Source: Streptomyces sp. NRRL S-350
Lineage (GTDB): Bacteria; Actinomycetota; Actinomycetes; Streptomycetales; Streptomycetaceae
Direction: 5' to 3'
Assembly: GCF_000719705.1 (NCBI RefSeq)
Contig: NZ_JOHO01000032.1
Span: 10,689 to 74,688, forward strand
DNA length: 64,000 nucleotides
Part shown: piece after piece, positions 49,251 through 57,472 of the stretch
Position numbering within the stretch: the first letter of the stretch is position 1
Layout of the letters: each line of letters starts with the position of its first letter
Notes under the pieces: generated by a model
Database searches by the model: none
Seen by the model: the letters and a program-made list of their open reading frames with translations, nothing else
What the model was told of the DNA's origin: nothing
Position numbers and translations under genes: made by a program

Positions 49251-50335
49251 CCGACCACGCCACCGCGCCGCAGCCCCAGCCGGGCGACGCCGTCAACGCC
49301 GTCAACGCCGTCAACGCCGTCAACGCCGTCAACGCCGTCAACGCCGTCAACGCCGTCGACGCCAGCGACGGCATCGATGCCGTCTGGGCCCCCGAGGTCC
49401 TTGAGGCCCTGGAGGTCCCCGAGTCCCCCGAGTCCCCCGAGTCCCCCGAGGCGCTCGCGGAGCAGCAGGCCCGTCGGGCCCGCCGCCGCAAGGCCGCGGT
49501 CCGCTGGAGCTGCGCCGCCCTGGTGTTCGCCCTCGCCGGCACCGGCACCGCCCTGGCCGTCACCGCCCCCGAGCGCACCGACATCCCGGGCCTGGCCACC
49601 GCGGGCGACGGCCGCTACACCTTCCCGCCGCTGGCGCTGCCGCCGCTGCCCTCGGGCAAGGCCGCGCCGGACGGCAAGGGCAAGTCCCTCCACTACGCGG
49701 ACCTGCGCCACCTGCTGCTGCCGGTGCCCAAGGAGGCCGGCGGCTCGCCGGCCGCGCCCACCTTCCCCGCCCCCAAGGCGAGCCCCGCGGCCTCCGGATC
49801 CGCGACGGCAGCCCCGGCCACGCCACCCGCCGCGTCCCCGACGGCCTCCGCCACCCCCGCCGCCGGTGCCACCCCCGCCGCCGGTGCCGTCGCCGACTGG
49901 GTGCCCTGCGACGCGATCCTCGCCGAGCAGCAGGACCCGGCCAAGCTGCGCGAAGCCCTCCTGGAGAACGCCTGCCGCGCGGCCACCGTCCGGGAGTGGA
50001 CGGCCTCCGACGGCACCCGCACCCAGATCCGGCTGCTGCGCTTCGGATCCGGCATCGAGTCCCGGGGCACCTACACCGCCCTGCGCTCCAAGGGCCGGCC
50101 CAAGGCGGCCCCCGACACCAAGTCCACCCCGCACGAGAGCTGGGACACCGTCGGGGGTGTCGAGCTGACCGCCCTGGAGTCCACCGCGAACGGGCCCAAG
50201 GGCAGCCCCACGGCCCGCGTCGCCTACCTCTCCGCCTCCGACATCCTGGCCGTCATCACCATGACCAACCCCGACGGCGTCCCCACCAGCCCCTTCCGCC
50301 AGGTCGTCACCCTCCAGTCCGACCTCCTGGCCTGA
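49247..50335 (+). CDS. single-pass membrane protein of a four-paralogue operon, member 4
   Basis: A 362-residue protein. The cytoplasmic part carries a tandem Ala-Val-Asn repeat (residues ~15-38) and repeated PES units, a basic stretch (RRARRRKA), then a TM helix (AALVFALAGTGTALAVTA). The extracytoplasmic domain shows YADLRHLLLPVPKEAGGSPA, a Pro/Ala insertion, ATVREWTASDGTRTQIRLLR, and VTLQSDLLA. Two cysteines (DWVPCDAI, ENACRAA) may pair. The end of the run; followed by a 366-nt gap. Confidence 0.7.
   Translation: MTDHATAPQPQPGDAVNAVNAVNAVNAVNAVNAVNAVDASDGIDAVWAPEVLEALEVPESPESPESPEALAEQQARRARRRKAAVRWSCAALVFALAGTGTALAVTAPERTDIPGLATAGDGRYTFPPLALPPLPSGKAAPDGKGKSLHYADLRHLLLPVPKEAGGSPAAPTFPAPKASPAASGSATAAPATPPAASPTASATPAAGATPAAGAVADWVPCDAILAEQQDPAKLREALLENACRAATVREWTASDGTRTQIRLLRFGSGIESRGTYTALRSKGRPKAAPDTKSTPHESWDTVGGVELTALESTANGPKGSPTARVAYLSASDILAVITMTNPDGVPTSPFRQVVTLQSDLLA
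49292..49363. repeat. 9-nt in-frame repeat encoding Ala-Val-Asn
   Basis: Seven perfect GTCAACGCC units (49292-49354) plus one variant (GTCGACGCC) inside membrane-paralogue 4. The repeat keeps the reading frame and looks prone to slippage. A smaller CCCGAGTCC-type repeat follows near 49416-49450. Confidence 0.95.
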
Positions 50336-50628
50336 CGCCGACCAGCACTGCGGCCACCCTCCGCGATCCGCTCCGATGACCCCGGGGGCTACCGCTGCCG
50401 GCCGGATCGCGGAGGTGCCGGACGGACGAGCGCGCACGGTCATGGCGGACGAGTCGGCGCAGGGCCCCGCACCCGACCGGGCAGGGCGTCGAGTGGGTCG
50501 AAGTCCTGCCCGCCCAGGAACGGTCGAGGTGCATGCGTGGGGTGGCTTCGGGTGCCGGGTGCCGGGGCCGGGTGCCTCGGCTCGCTTCGCGCGAACCGGT
50601 GGGCAGCTACTCGCCCTTACGCCCGTGC

Positions 50629-50657
50629 GCAGGAAGTCGGATGGGCCGACTTCCTGC
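50629..50657. repeat. palindromic element in the convergent gap 50336-50701
   Basis: Arms GCAGGAAGTCGG (50629-50640) and CCGACTTCCTGC (50646-50657), separated by 5 nt. The same palindrome, in longer form, occurs at 59006-59048. Both copies lie between convergent genes, so they may act as bidirectional terminators or belong to a dispersed palindromic repeat family. No gene is seen in the surrounding 366 nt. Confidence 0.8.
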
Positions 50658-50701
50658 ACGCCCCCCTGCGGCCGCTTGCCCGCAAGGGGCGCGCGGTCGC
50701 G

Positions 50702-51385
50702 TCAGGTGGCCGCCGGGGTCCACGGCAGGCGGGTGCCCGCCGTGAACCCGGCCTGCGCGGCGAGGGCGAGGGCGGCGGCCGGGCGGAGCTCCGGCGGGTC
50801 GGCCATGAAAGCCAGGACCGGGCCCAGTTCACGCTCGGTCAGGCGTTGGGCGCGGGCTGCGTCCAGCAGCTCCTCCAGCTGCCGGTAGAACCCCGCGACG
50901 TACGCCGACGGGTCCGCCTCCTCCGGCGGGATCCGTTCCCAGACCCGTTCGGCGAGCCGGTCCTCTGCCTTCGCCGCCGAGCCGGTCAGCGTCGCGCCGG
51001 GGTCCGACTCGCCGGGCGCGCTCCGCCAGCGCCCGGCGTCCGGCTCCCACCAGAAGCAGAACCCGGCCCGGTCCGCGGGCGCGGGCACCCAGTGCGGCGC
51101 GCCCGCCAGCAGCGCCCGCACGTCGCGCTCGGTGCTGTAGTCCACGTCGAAGCCGCTGACCACGGCCCGGCCTCCCGGCAGCCAGGTCAGCTGCCAGCCG
51201 TTGCCGCTCCCGTCGTCGTGGGTCAGCACGCCGTCCGGCTCCACCCAGTACCCCAGCTGCTGCCTGATGCCCTCCTGCAGCACGGCCACCACCCCGCCCA
51301 GCAGCCAGGACTCCTCGGGCGGCGGCGGCAGGTAGTCGGACACGGCGAACTCCTCGAAGCCGGCGGGATGCGGGTACGCCTGCAC
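50702..51385 (-). CDS. conserved hypothetical protein
   Basis: A 227-residue soluble protein. The first ~110 residues are aromatic-rich and probably beta-structured (AGFEEFAVSDYLPPPPEESW, LLGGVVAVLQEGIRQQLGYW, TWLPGGRAVVSGFDVDYS, AGFCFWWEPDAGRW). The C-terminal half is helical (AYVAGFYRQLEELLDAARAQ, RLTERELGPVLAFMADPPEL). No family I can name; frequent among streptomycetes as uncharacterised. GTG 51385 is the start; a longer open frame to 51976 overlaps the next gene antisense-like and was discarded. Confidence 0.65.
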   Translation of the reverse strand: MQAYPHPAGFEEFAVSDYLPPPPEESWLLGGVVAVLQEGIRQQLGYWVEPDGVLTHDDGSGNGWQLTWLPGGRAVVSGFDVDYSTERDVRALLAGAPHWVPAPADRAGFCFWWEPDAGRWRSAPGESDPGATLTGSAAKAEDRLAERVWERIPPEEADPSAYVAGFYRQLEELLDAARAQRLTERELGPVLAFMADPPELRPAAALALAAQAGFTAGTRLPWTPAAT

Positions 51386-51429
51386 GGACGTCCACCCGTC
51401 CCGGGCGGTTCCCCGGCCCCCGGGGGGTG

Positions 51430-51852
51430 TCAGTCGGTTGCCGTGGGCAGCAGGCCGCGCTCGGCGAACACCTTCTTGGCGACGAAGGTGGCGTTCAGCG
51501 CCTTGGGGAAGCCGCAGTAGCCGGCGGAGTGCAGCAGCGCCTCGACGATCTCCTCGGGCGTGAGCCCCACGTTGAGGGAGGCGTTGACGTGGACCTCCAG
51601 CTGCGGCTCGCACCCGCCGAGCGCGGTGAGCATCCCCAGGGTGACCAACTGTCGGTCGCGCGGAGCCAGTTGGGGTCGGCTGTAGATCTCCCCGAACCCC
51701 CACGCGACGATCTGGTGCCCCAGTTCGGGGCTGATGTCGCCCAGCGACTCCACGACCCGCCGTCCGACCTCGCCGTCGATGCGGTCGAGCACCTCCATCC
51801 CGCGCTCGAAGCGCTCCCGCCGGTCCTGTGCGTCGTTCGCGGCCGTGTCCAT
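51430..51852 (-). CDS. carboxymuconolactone decarboxylase family protein
   Basis: A 140-residue protein of the CMD/AhpD-like all-helical family: GFGEIYSRPQLAPRDRQLVT, LGMLTALGGCEPQLEVHVNA, NVGLTPEEIVEALLHSAGYC. The paired Cys-x-x-Cys of AhpD is absent; a single Cys-Glu-Pro segment and a His in EVHVNA match the CMD subgroup. Substrate uncertain (aromatic catabolism or redox). GAGAGGAG 8 nt before ATG 51852. Same strand as the OYE gene upstream at 52048 but separated by ~195 nt. Confidence 0.9.
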   Translation of the reverse strand: MDTAANDAQDRRERFERGMEVLDRIDGEVGRRVVESLGDISPELGHQIVAWGFGEIYSRPQLAPRDRQLVTLGMLTALGGCEPQLEVHVNASLNVGLTPEEIVEALLHSAGYCGFPKALNATFVAKKVFAERGLLPTATD

Positions 51853-52047
51853 CGCGGCACTCCTCTCCCGGCCGCCCTGCCGGCGGCCCACACCCCAGCC
51901 CGGCCGCCGAGGCCGGCGGCCGGGTTCCACGGCAGAACCGTAGGACTTGGAGTGCACTCCAACTCAAGCCCGACACGAAGCCGAGCCGGTCCTGCGTCGG
52001 ACCCGGGCCGGACCCGCGCCGGCGCGGTGGTGCCGTCGCGAGGAGCG

Positions 52048-53151
52048 TCAGGCCCGGTGGTACTGGACGGGGGAGGGCACCTCGCCGCCGAGTTCGGCGG
52101 CGGCGCGGCGGGCCCAGTACGGGTCGCGCAGCAGCTCACGCCCGAGCAGGACGGCGTCGGCGCGGCCCTCGGCGACCACGGCCTGGGCCTGGGCGGGGTC
52201 GGTGATCAGGCCGACGGCGGCCACGGGCAGCCCGGCCTCGTTGCGCACCGCCTCGGCGAAGGGCACCTGGAAGCCGGGTGCGGCGTCGATCCGGGCGTCG
52301 GGGACGAGGCCGCCGGTGGAGACGTCCAACAGGTCGACGCCGTGGGCCTGGAGTTCCTTGGCGAGTCGGACGGTGTCCTGCGAGGTCCAGCCCTCGCGGG
52401 CGTCCTGCGGGTTCTCGGTGAGCCAGTCGGTGGCGGAGACGCGGAAGAAGAGCGGCAGTTCCTCGGGCCACACGGCGCGCACGGCGTCGACGACCTCCAG
52501 CGCGAAGCGGATGCGGCCCTCGAAGGAGCCGCCGTAGCCGTCGGTGCGGTGGTTGGTGTGGGGGGAGAGGAACTGGTGGATCAGGTAGCCGTGGGCGCCG
52601 TGGATCTCGGCGACCTGGAAGCCGGCGTCGAGGGCGCGTCGGGCGGCGTCGGCGAACTGCCGTACGGTGTCGCGGATCTGGTCCCCGGTCAGCTCGTGCG
52701 GAGCGGTGTGGGCGGGGGAGAAGGGCGCGGTGCCGGGGCCGACCGGCTGCCAGCCGTGCTCCTCGCCGGGGGCGAGGGCGCGCCCGCGGTCGACCCAGGT
52801 CCGCTCGGTGGATGCCTTGCGCCCGGCGTGGGCGAGCTGGATCGCGGCGACGGTGCCCTGGGACTTCAGGAAGGCGGTGATCCGCCGGAAGGCCGCGGCC
52901 TGCTCGTCGTTCCAGATCCCGAGGTCGTACGGGCTGATGCGGCCCTCGGGGCTGACGGCGGTGGCCTCGGTGATGATCAGCCCGGTGCCGCCGGCGGCGC
53001 GCGCCGCGAGGTGGGTGAAGTGCCAGTCCGTCGGCACCCCGGCCGCGTCCCCGTCCGGCAGGGCGCTGTACTGGCACATCGCCGGCATCCAGATCCGGTT
53101 GGGGACGGTCAGGGCCCGCAGGGTGTAGGGGGTGAAGAGGGTGGTGCTCAT
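52048..53151 (-). CDS. NADH:flavin oxidoreductase (Old Yellow Enzyme family)
   Basis: A 367-residue FMN-binding TIM-barrel ene-reductase of the YqjM (class II/III) type: MPAMCQYSALPDGDAAGVPT (the redox-tuning Cys in MCQYS), AIQLAHAGRKAST, EIHGAHGYLIHQFLSPHTNH (His/His substrate pair; RTDGYGGSFEGRIRF), and DAVLLGRELLRDPYW (phosphate-binding). The usual role is NAD(P)H-dependent reduction of activated C=C bonds. GGGAG 7 nt before ATG. A perfect palindrome lies upstream at 53232. Confidence 0.93.
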   Translation of the reverse strand: MSTTLFTPYTLRALTVPNRIWMPAMCQYSALPDGDAAGVPTDWHFTHLAARAAGGTGLIITEATAVSPEGRISPYDLGIWNDEQAAAFRRITAFLKSQGTVAAIQLAHAGRKASTERTWVDRGRALAPGEEHGWQPVGPGTAPFSPAHTAPHELTGDQIRDTVRQFADAARRALDAGFQVAEIHGAHGYLIHQFLSPHTNHRTDGYGGSFEGRIRFALEVVDAVRAVWPEELPLFFRVSATDWLTENPQDAREGWTSQDTVRLAKELQAHGVDLLDVSTGGLVPDARIDAAPGFQVPFAEAVRNEAGLPVAAVGLITDPAQAQAVVAEGRADAVLLGRELLRDPYWARRAAAELGGEVPSPVQYHRA

Positions 53152-53231
53152 GTCGGACTCCCGTGGGGTCGGCGGCGCCGAGGCCGAGGGTCGAGGTCGA
53201 GGGGCGCCGGGCAGGACGTACCCGCAACTGA

Positions 53232-53243
53232 TTGCAGCTGCAA
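53232..53243. promoter_or_regulatory. palindromic operator upstream of the Old Yellow Enzyme gene
   Basis: TTGCAGCTGCAA is a perfect 12-bp palindrome, 80 nt upstream of the OYE start, in a locally AT-rich stretch (AATTTATGCTCCACAAGATA). TTGCA recurs at about 53263 and 53281. This looks like a promoter with an operator for a MarR/TetR-type repressor not identified here. Confidence 0.55.
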
Positions 53244-53360
53244 TTTATGCTCCACAAGATAGTTGCACGCGCCGCACATTTGCAAGGTGTCGACGGCCCG
53301 CGAGCAAGAAGGCGGCGCCGCCCGGGAACCCCGGACGGCGCCGCCGTTCACGCCTCGGCC

Positions 53361-53424
53361 GTCAACGCAGCGTCAACGCAGCCTCCGCGAAGCGTCAATG
53401 CAACCTCCACGCGGCGTCAACGCA
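53361..53424. repeat. imperfect 22-nt repeats at the end of the MFS gene
   Basis: Units of the form GCGTCAACGCAGCCTCCGCG recur two to three times (GTCAACGCA, GTCAATGCA, GTCAACGCA at ~22-nt spacing) just downstream of, and reaching into, the stop codon of the MFS transporter gene. Confidence 0.7.
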
Positions 53425-54799
53425 CCGCCTGCGGCACCCGCGGGGCGGGGACGGTCCGCGCCGGGGCCTTGGCGGCGCCCGGCGCTGCACCAAGGGCCGT
53501 GCCGCGGGTCTCCTCGGCCCACAGCACGCACACCAGCAGGCCCAGCGCGGTGATGCCGGCGGCGATGAGCATCGTCGGCCCGGTGCCGAGCCCGGTCAGC
53601 GACAGCGGCAGCAGGTAGGTGCCGACGGCCGCGCCGATGCGGCTCACCGAGGTGGCCACACCCACGGCGGTGGCCCGGATCTCGGTGGGGAACAGCTCGT
53701 TGGGGTACGTCCAGTCGAGCACGTTGGGCCCGCCGCACAGGAAGGCGTACGCGCACAGTGCCAGCAGGGCGATCGCGGCGGGGGCGGTGGGCCACACGCC
53801 CAGCAGGGCGAGCGGGACGGTCATCAACGCGAAGGACCAGATGATGACGGGCCGGCGGCCGCGGCTGTCGATCAAGCGCAGCGCCGGGTAGCAGCCGAGC
53901 AGGAAGACCAGGCTGATCAGTCCGGTGCCCAGGGTCTCCATCACGGTGCCGCCCGGCATGCCGAAGGAGGAGAGGATCTGCGGGCCGAAGGTGAGCATCG
54001 CGAACAGCGGGCCGACCTGGCACAGGAAGAAGAGGCCGCAGAACAGGGTGCGGCGCCGGTAGGGCTGGGTCATCAGCAGGCGCAGCCCGGCGGGCCGGCC
54101 GGCCTCGGCCGGGTCCGGCATCAGCTCGCGGCCGTCCACCCGCACCCCGAGGTGCTTCTCGACCACGCGCACCGCGTCACCGACCCGCCCGTTGGCGGCC
54201 AGCCAGCGCGGCGACTCCGGGGAGCCGCGGCGGATCACCAGGAAGACCACGCACAGCACCGTGGAGCTCGCGAGCATCCACCGCCAGCTGCCCGGCCCGG
54301 CCAGTTCCAGGAACAGGTAGCCCACCACGTAGGCCAGGACGGAGCCGGCGTACCAGGCGACGATCTGCTGACCGAGCAGTCGCCCGCGCCGCTTGGCGGG
54401 CAGCCACTCGGCGAGCAGCGAGGTCGCGATGGGGTAGTCGGCGGCCACGGCCATGCCGAGGACGAAGCGCAGCAGGGTGATCGCCCACACCGCGTCGACC
54501 CAGAAGGAGAGCACCGAGCAGGCGACCATGACGAGCAGGTCGGCGGTGTACATCACCTCCCGGCCGATCTTGTCGGTCAGCACGCCGAAGAGCGCGCCGC
54601 CGACGAACATGCCGACCAGGGCGGCGGCGCCGATCAGGCTGACCTCGGCGGTGGACAGCCCCAGGTCGGGGCGCATCCCGATCAGGGCGACGCCGACGAT
54701 GCTCAGGATGTAGCCGTCCAGCAGCGGTCCGCCCGAACAGGCCAGGGCCAGCCTGCGGTGGAACGCGGTATACGGGGCGTTGTCGATGGTCTGGGACAT
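53417..54799 (-). CDS. MFS transporter (sugar/aromatic-acid porter type)
   Basis: A 460-residue, 12-helix secondary transporter. Family signatures: DGYILSIVGVALIG (helix 1), GALFGVLTDKIGREVMY (D-x-x-G-R-[KR] loop 2-3), GMAVAADYPIATSLLAEWLP, and RRPVIIWSF in loop 8-9. It resembles the shikimate/sugar porter branch; the substrate is unknown. ATG 54799 has GGAGG 11 nt upstream. The C-terminal ~25 residues (AAKAPARTVPAPRVPQAV) are cytoplasmic and variable. An inverted repeat (54963-54990) lies upstream. Confidence 0.88.
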   Translation of the reverse strand: MSQTIDNAPYTAFHRRLALACSGGPLLDGYILSIVGVALIGMRPDLGLSTAEVSLIGAAALVGMFVGGALFGVLTDKIGREVMYTADLLVMVACSVLSFWVDAVWAITLLRFVLGMAVAADYPIATSLLAEWLPAKRRGRLLGQQIVAWYAGSVLAYVVGYLFLELAGPGSWRWMLASSTVLCVVFLVIRRGSPESPRWLAANGRVGDAVRVVEKHLGVRVDGRELMPDPAEAGRPAGLRLLMTQPYRRRTLFCGLFFLCQVGPLFAMLTFGPQILSSFGMPGGTVMETLGTGLISLVFLLGCYPALRLIDSRGRRPVIIWSFALMTVPLALLGVWPTAPAAIALLALCAYAFLCGGPNVLDWTYPNELFPTEIRATAVGVATSVSRIGAAVGTYLLPLSLTGLGTGPTMLIAAGITALGLLVCVLWAEETRGTALGAAPGAAKAPARTVPAPRVPQAVR

Positions 54800-54962
54800 G
54801 TGCTTGGGGTCCTCCGGAGCGTACGGCGGCGGGCCTGGGCCCGTTCACCGTGCGCCGGGTAGACGGCAGGGAACGGCGCCGCCCGCTCGGACGGCGCCCG
54901 CAGCCCGATCACACCGGGCGACCGTCCAGGGTTGCCCCGCCCCGCCGGGCCCACCACGAGGT

Positions 54963-54990
54963 CCAAGGTCAAACGGACTGATGACCTTGG
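54963..54990. promoter_or_regulatory. inverted repeat upstream of the MFS gene
   Basis: 9-bp perfect arms CCAAGGTCA / TGACCTTGG with a 10-nt spacer, in the 353-nt space 54800-55152. A second, shorter repeat GTGAC-CCTT-GTCAC is at 55086-55099. Candidate operators; no gene is seen in the gap. Confidence 0.5.
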
Positions 54991-55152
54991 TCCCGAAACG
55001 GGCAGGACCTCCGGCCACACCGATCCAAGCCTCACCCAGTCCTGCCGGGCCCGTCGCCCTCCGGCCGCCGGATCGGGCACACAGCGTGACCCTTGTCACT
55101 CCGGGCGCCCCGGCCCGGTCCCGGCCTGTGGCTGATCCCACAGCGGCGGGTG

Positions 55153-55857
55153 TCAGCCCGCCCCCGCGGCCGCACCAGTCCCCGGAGCGGCGCCGACCGC
55201 CGGGGCCGCGCCGACCGCGGGGACCGCGCCGACTGCCGGGGTCGCGCCGACCGCCGAGGCCGCGCCGGGCCGGGCCGCGCGCAGCCGGGCCAGACCCACG
55301 TCCAGGGCGGCCTCCAGGTGGGCGACGGAGCCCGTGGTCATGAGGATCAGCACGCCGCCCTGCACCCCGGCCAGCAGCGCCGCGGCCTCCCGGTCGGCGT
55401 CCAGGGCCGGGTCGGTCCCGCCGACGGCCTGCAGGTGGCGCACGCCCGCCGCCAACTGCTCCTGCCACTGCCCCAGCAGCTCGCCGGCCACCGCCCGCGC
55501 CGCCCCGGTGGCCGACCCGAGCGCGGACAGGGCCACGTGCAGCGGGCAGTCCGAGCCCTGCGCCCGGTAGCGGGCGACGACCTTGTCGCGCCACCGGTGC
55601 CAGGCGTCCCAGGAGGTGAGGGAGCCCAGCTCCGGCTGCTGGTCGTCGATCACCCGGGCCGCCTCGTGGCGGGCCACGGCCAGCAGCAGCTCGTCCTTCC
55701 CGCCGGGGAAGTAGTGGAACAGCTGGCTCTTGCTGGTCGCGGTGCGGGCCATGACGTCCTCCAGCCGCACCGCGAACACGCCCTCCTCGCGGATCTGCCC
55801 GGCGGCGCCCTCCACGATGCGCTGCCTGGTCGCGGCGCCCTTGCGGGTCAACGGCAC
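55153..55857 (-). CDS. TetR-family transcriptional regulator
   Basis: A 234-residue repressor-type protein. N-terminal HTH: ATRQRIVEGAAGQIREEGVF, VRLEDVMARTATSKSQLFHY (recognition helix), FPGGKDELLLAVARHEA. The ligand-binding C-terminal domain (residues ~55-200) is typical in length and includes SDCPLHVALSALGS. It ends in a low-complexity AVGAAPAVGAAPGTG tail from a short nucleotide repeat. GGAGG lies 4 nt before GTG 55857. Likely targets are the adjacent quinone oxidoreductase or itself. Confidence 0.88.
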   Translation of the reverse strand: MPLTRKGAATRQRIVEGAAGQIREEGVFAVRLEDVMARTATSKSQLFHYFPGGKDELLLAVARHEAARVIDDQQPELGSLTSWDAWHRWRDKVVARYRAQGSDCPLHVALSALGSATGAARAVAGELLGQWQEQLAAGVRHLQAVGGTDPALDADREAAALLAGVQGGVLILMTTGSVAHLEAALDVGLARLRAARPGAASAVGATPAVGAVPAVGAAPAVGAAPGTGAAAGAG

Positions 55858-55890
55858 GTGCCCTCCCGGTGTCCTGGTCGTCGGAACGGG

Positions 55891-55970
55891 CCCTGCGATC
55901 CGGCCCTGCGATCCGGCCCTGCTCCGATCCTGCGATCCGATCCTCGGATCCGATCCTCGCGCACTGCGCG
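55891..55970. repeat. 13-nt tandem repeat and GATCC-rich segment
   Basis: CCCTGCGATCCGG occurs twice in tandem (55891-55903, 55904-55916), then GATCCTGC/GATCCGATCCTC variants continue to about 55970, in the space between the TetR and quinone oxidoreductase genes. Confidence 0.7.
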
Positions 55971-55985
55971 TCCGGTGCGCCCCCG

Positions 55986-56948
55986 TCAGGGGAGGAGCAG
56001 CAGCTTGCCGGTGGTGCGCCGGGATTCGAGGTCCGCGTGTGCCCGGGCCGCCTCGGCGAGCGGGTAGCGGCCGGTGATCCGGGGGGTCAGCCGCCCCCGC
56101 AGGACGAGGTCGAACACCTCGCCGGAGCGCCGCACCAGGGCCTCGCGGGTGGCGACGTGGTGGTGCACCATCGGGTACGTCAGCAGGATGCTGTTGGGCA
56201 GGTCGGTGGGGCGCAGCGTCGGCACGCCCATGAACGGGCCGTAGTAGGCGTGCACCCCGTGCGGGCGCAGGGCCAGCTGCGAGGAGGCGAAGGTGTCGGC
56301 GCCGCCGCCGTCGTAGACCACGTCGGCCCCGCGGCCGCCGGTCAGCTCCCGCACCGGCTCCTCGAAACCGCCGCCGGCGTGCACCAGCACGTGGTCGGCC
56401 CCGGCCTCCCGGGCGACGTCCGCCTTCTCCGGGCGCGAGACCAGGCCGATCACGTTCCCGCCGCGGGCCTTGACCATCTGCGTGAGCAGCAGGCCCACCC
56501 CGCCCGCCGCCGCGTGCACCACGGCGGTGTCGCCCGGGCCGACCGGGTACGTCTCGGTGCTCAGGTGGCTGGCGGTCAGGCCCTGCATCAGCACGCCGCC
56601 CGCGATCTCGTCCAGCACCCCGTCCGGCACCTTGACCAGCGAGTCCGCGGGGACGGCCAGCAACTCGGCGTAGCTGCCCGGGTGGTAGAACCAGGCGACC
56701 CGGTCGCCCACGGCCAGGCCGTGCACCCCCGGCCCGAGGGCGGCGACGTACCCCATGCCCTCGACGCCCAGGCCGGTGGGCGCCGCCCAGCCGGGGCCGC
56801 CCTGCGCGCGGGCGCCGACGTCCATGTAGTTGACCCCGGCCGCGCCCAGGCGCACCAGCGCCTCACCGGGGCGGGGCACCGGGTCCGGCAACTCGGTCCA
56901 GCGCATGACCTCGGGGCCGCCGTGCTCCTCGATCCGGATCGCGTGCAT
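55986..56948 (-). CDS. quinone oxidoreductase (zinc-independent MDR family)
   Basis: A 320-residue NADPH:quinone reductase-like protein: MHAIRIEEHGGPEVMRWTEL at the start, GEALVRLGAAGVNYMDVGAR, HAAAGGVGLLLTQMVKARGG (nucleotide motif AxxGGVG), GADVVYDGGGADTFASSQLA. The zinc-binding cysteines of ADHs are absent, as expected for this branch. GGAAGGTG precedes ATG 56948. The TetR gene follows on the same strand after 128 nt and may control it. Longer upstream frame readings are proline/arginine-rich and not protein-like. Confidence 0.9.
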   Translation of the reverse strand: MHAIRIEEHGGPEVMRWTELPDPVPRPGEALVRLGAAGVNYMDVGARAQGGPGWAAPTGLGVEGMGYVAALGPGVHGLAVGDRVAWFYHPGSYAELLAVPADSLVKVPDGVLDEIAGGVLMQGLTASHLSTETYPVGPGDTAVVHAAAGGVGLLLTQMVKARGGNVIGLVSRPEKADVAREAGADHVLVHAGGGFEEPVRELTGGRGADVVYDGGGADTFASSQLALRPHGVHAYYGPFMGVPTLRPTDLPNSILLTYPMVHHHVATREALVRRSGEVFDLVLRGRLTPRITGRYPLAEAARAHADLESRRTTGKLLLLP

Positions 56949-57146
56949 GGGCTGACACCTTCCTGTGCGGGCTCGTTCGTGAGGGAACGTGCAGCACGGT
57001 AGGCAGCCGAAAATGGACCCACAAGTCCAATCCTTGCGGGTGCGGCGAGTCGGCCCCGAGGCACCGCAGCCGATGGAACCGCTGCCGCGCACCGGCCGCA
57101 CCGGACCCCAACTCCCCTGATCAGTAGGAGAGTCGGAGAGTCGGAG

Positions 57147-57194
57147 CGTCGGCCGACCTGCCGACGTGAGAGGTCCGGCGTCGGTCTGCCGACG
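57147..57194. repeat. two related GTCGG/CCGAC repeats at the graspetide junction
   Basis: CGTCGGCCGACCTGCCGACG (57147-57166) and CGTCGGTCTGCCGACG (57179-57194) lie just upstream of the truncated ATP-grasp reading frame, with GAGTCGG repeats before them. They may mark the deletion that removed the gene's 5' part. Confidence 0.5.
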
Positions 57195-57220
57195 ATCCGG
57201 GGGCCGGAACACCATGCGCG

Positions 57221-57472
57221 GACGACCACGTCGACTCCAGCGCGCTCCGCTACAGCGTGGTCGACCTGCCCGACCGGTTGGCCAAGGCCTTGGTCGCTTT
57301 CCTGAAGCACTTCGGCCTCGCGTCGGGCAGTTTCGATCTCGCCGTCGACCGGGCCGGGGACGCCCACTGGCTGGAGTTGAATCCGAACGGGCAGTGGGGA
57401 TGGCTGGAGGACGAGACCGGCCTGCAGCTGACCCGCGCGTTCGCTGACCTTCTCGAACAAGGAGGGCCATGA
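57221..57472 (+). pseudogene. 5'-truncated graspetide ATP-grasp ligase (TgmB-like)
   Basis: Only the C-terminal ~80 residues remain: SSALRYSVVDLPDRLAKALV, AFLKHFGLASGSFDLAVDRA, HWLELNPNGQWGWLEDETGL (the NPNGQWGW metal/ATP site), ADLLEQGGP. This is the end of an ATP-grasp ligase that installs side-chain ester or amide rings in graspetides (omega-ester-containing peptides). The full enzyme is ~300-350 residues. No start with ribosome-binding site precedes the fragment, though GTG 57257 could give a 71-residue peptide. Its stop overlaps the methyltransferase ATG (ATGA), and AAGGAGG inside it serves that gene. Confidence 0.85.

Noticed and set aside
49292..49363. CRISPR-like regular repeat
   Set aside because: Units are 9 nt, contiguous and in frame inside a gene; there are no spacers and no cas genes.
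53148..53351. Small minus-strand ORF upstream of the Old Yellow Enzyme
   Set aside because: It spans the promoter palindrome, has no ribosome-binding site and its sequence is not protein-like.
56949..57220. Graspetide precursor gene upstream of the ligase fragment
   Set aside because: No frame shows the expected leader and Asp/Glu-Thr/Ser core; the only short ORF (MEPLPRTGRTGPQLP) does not fit.
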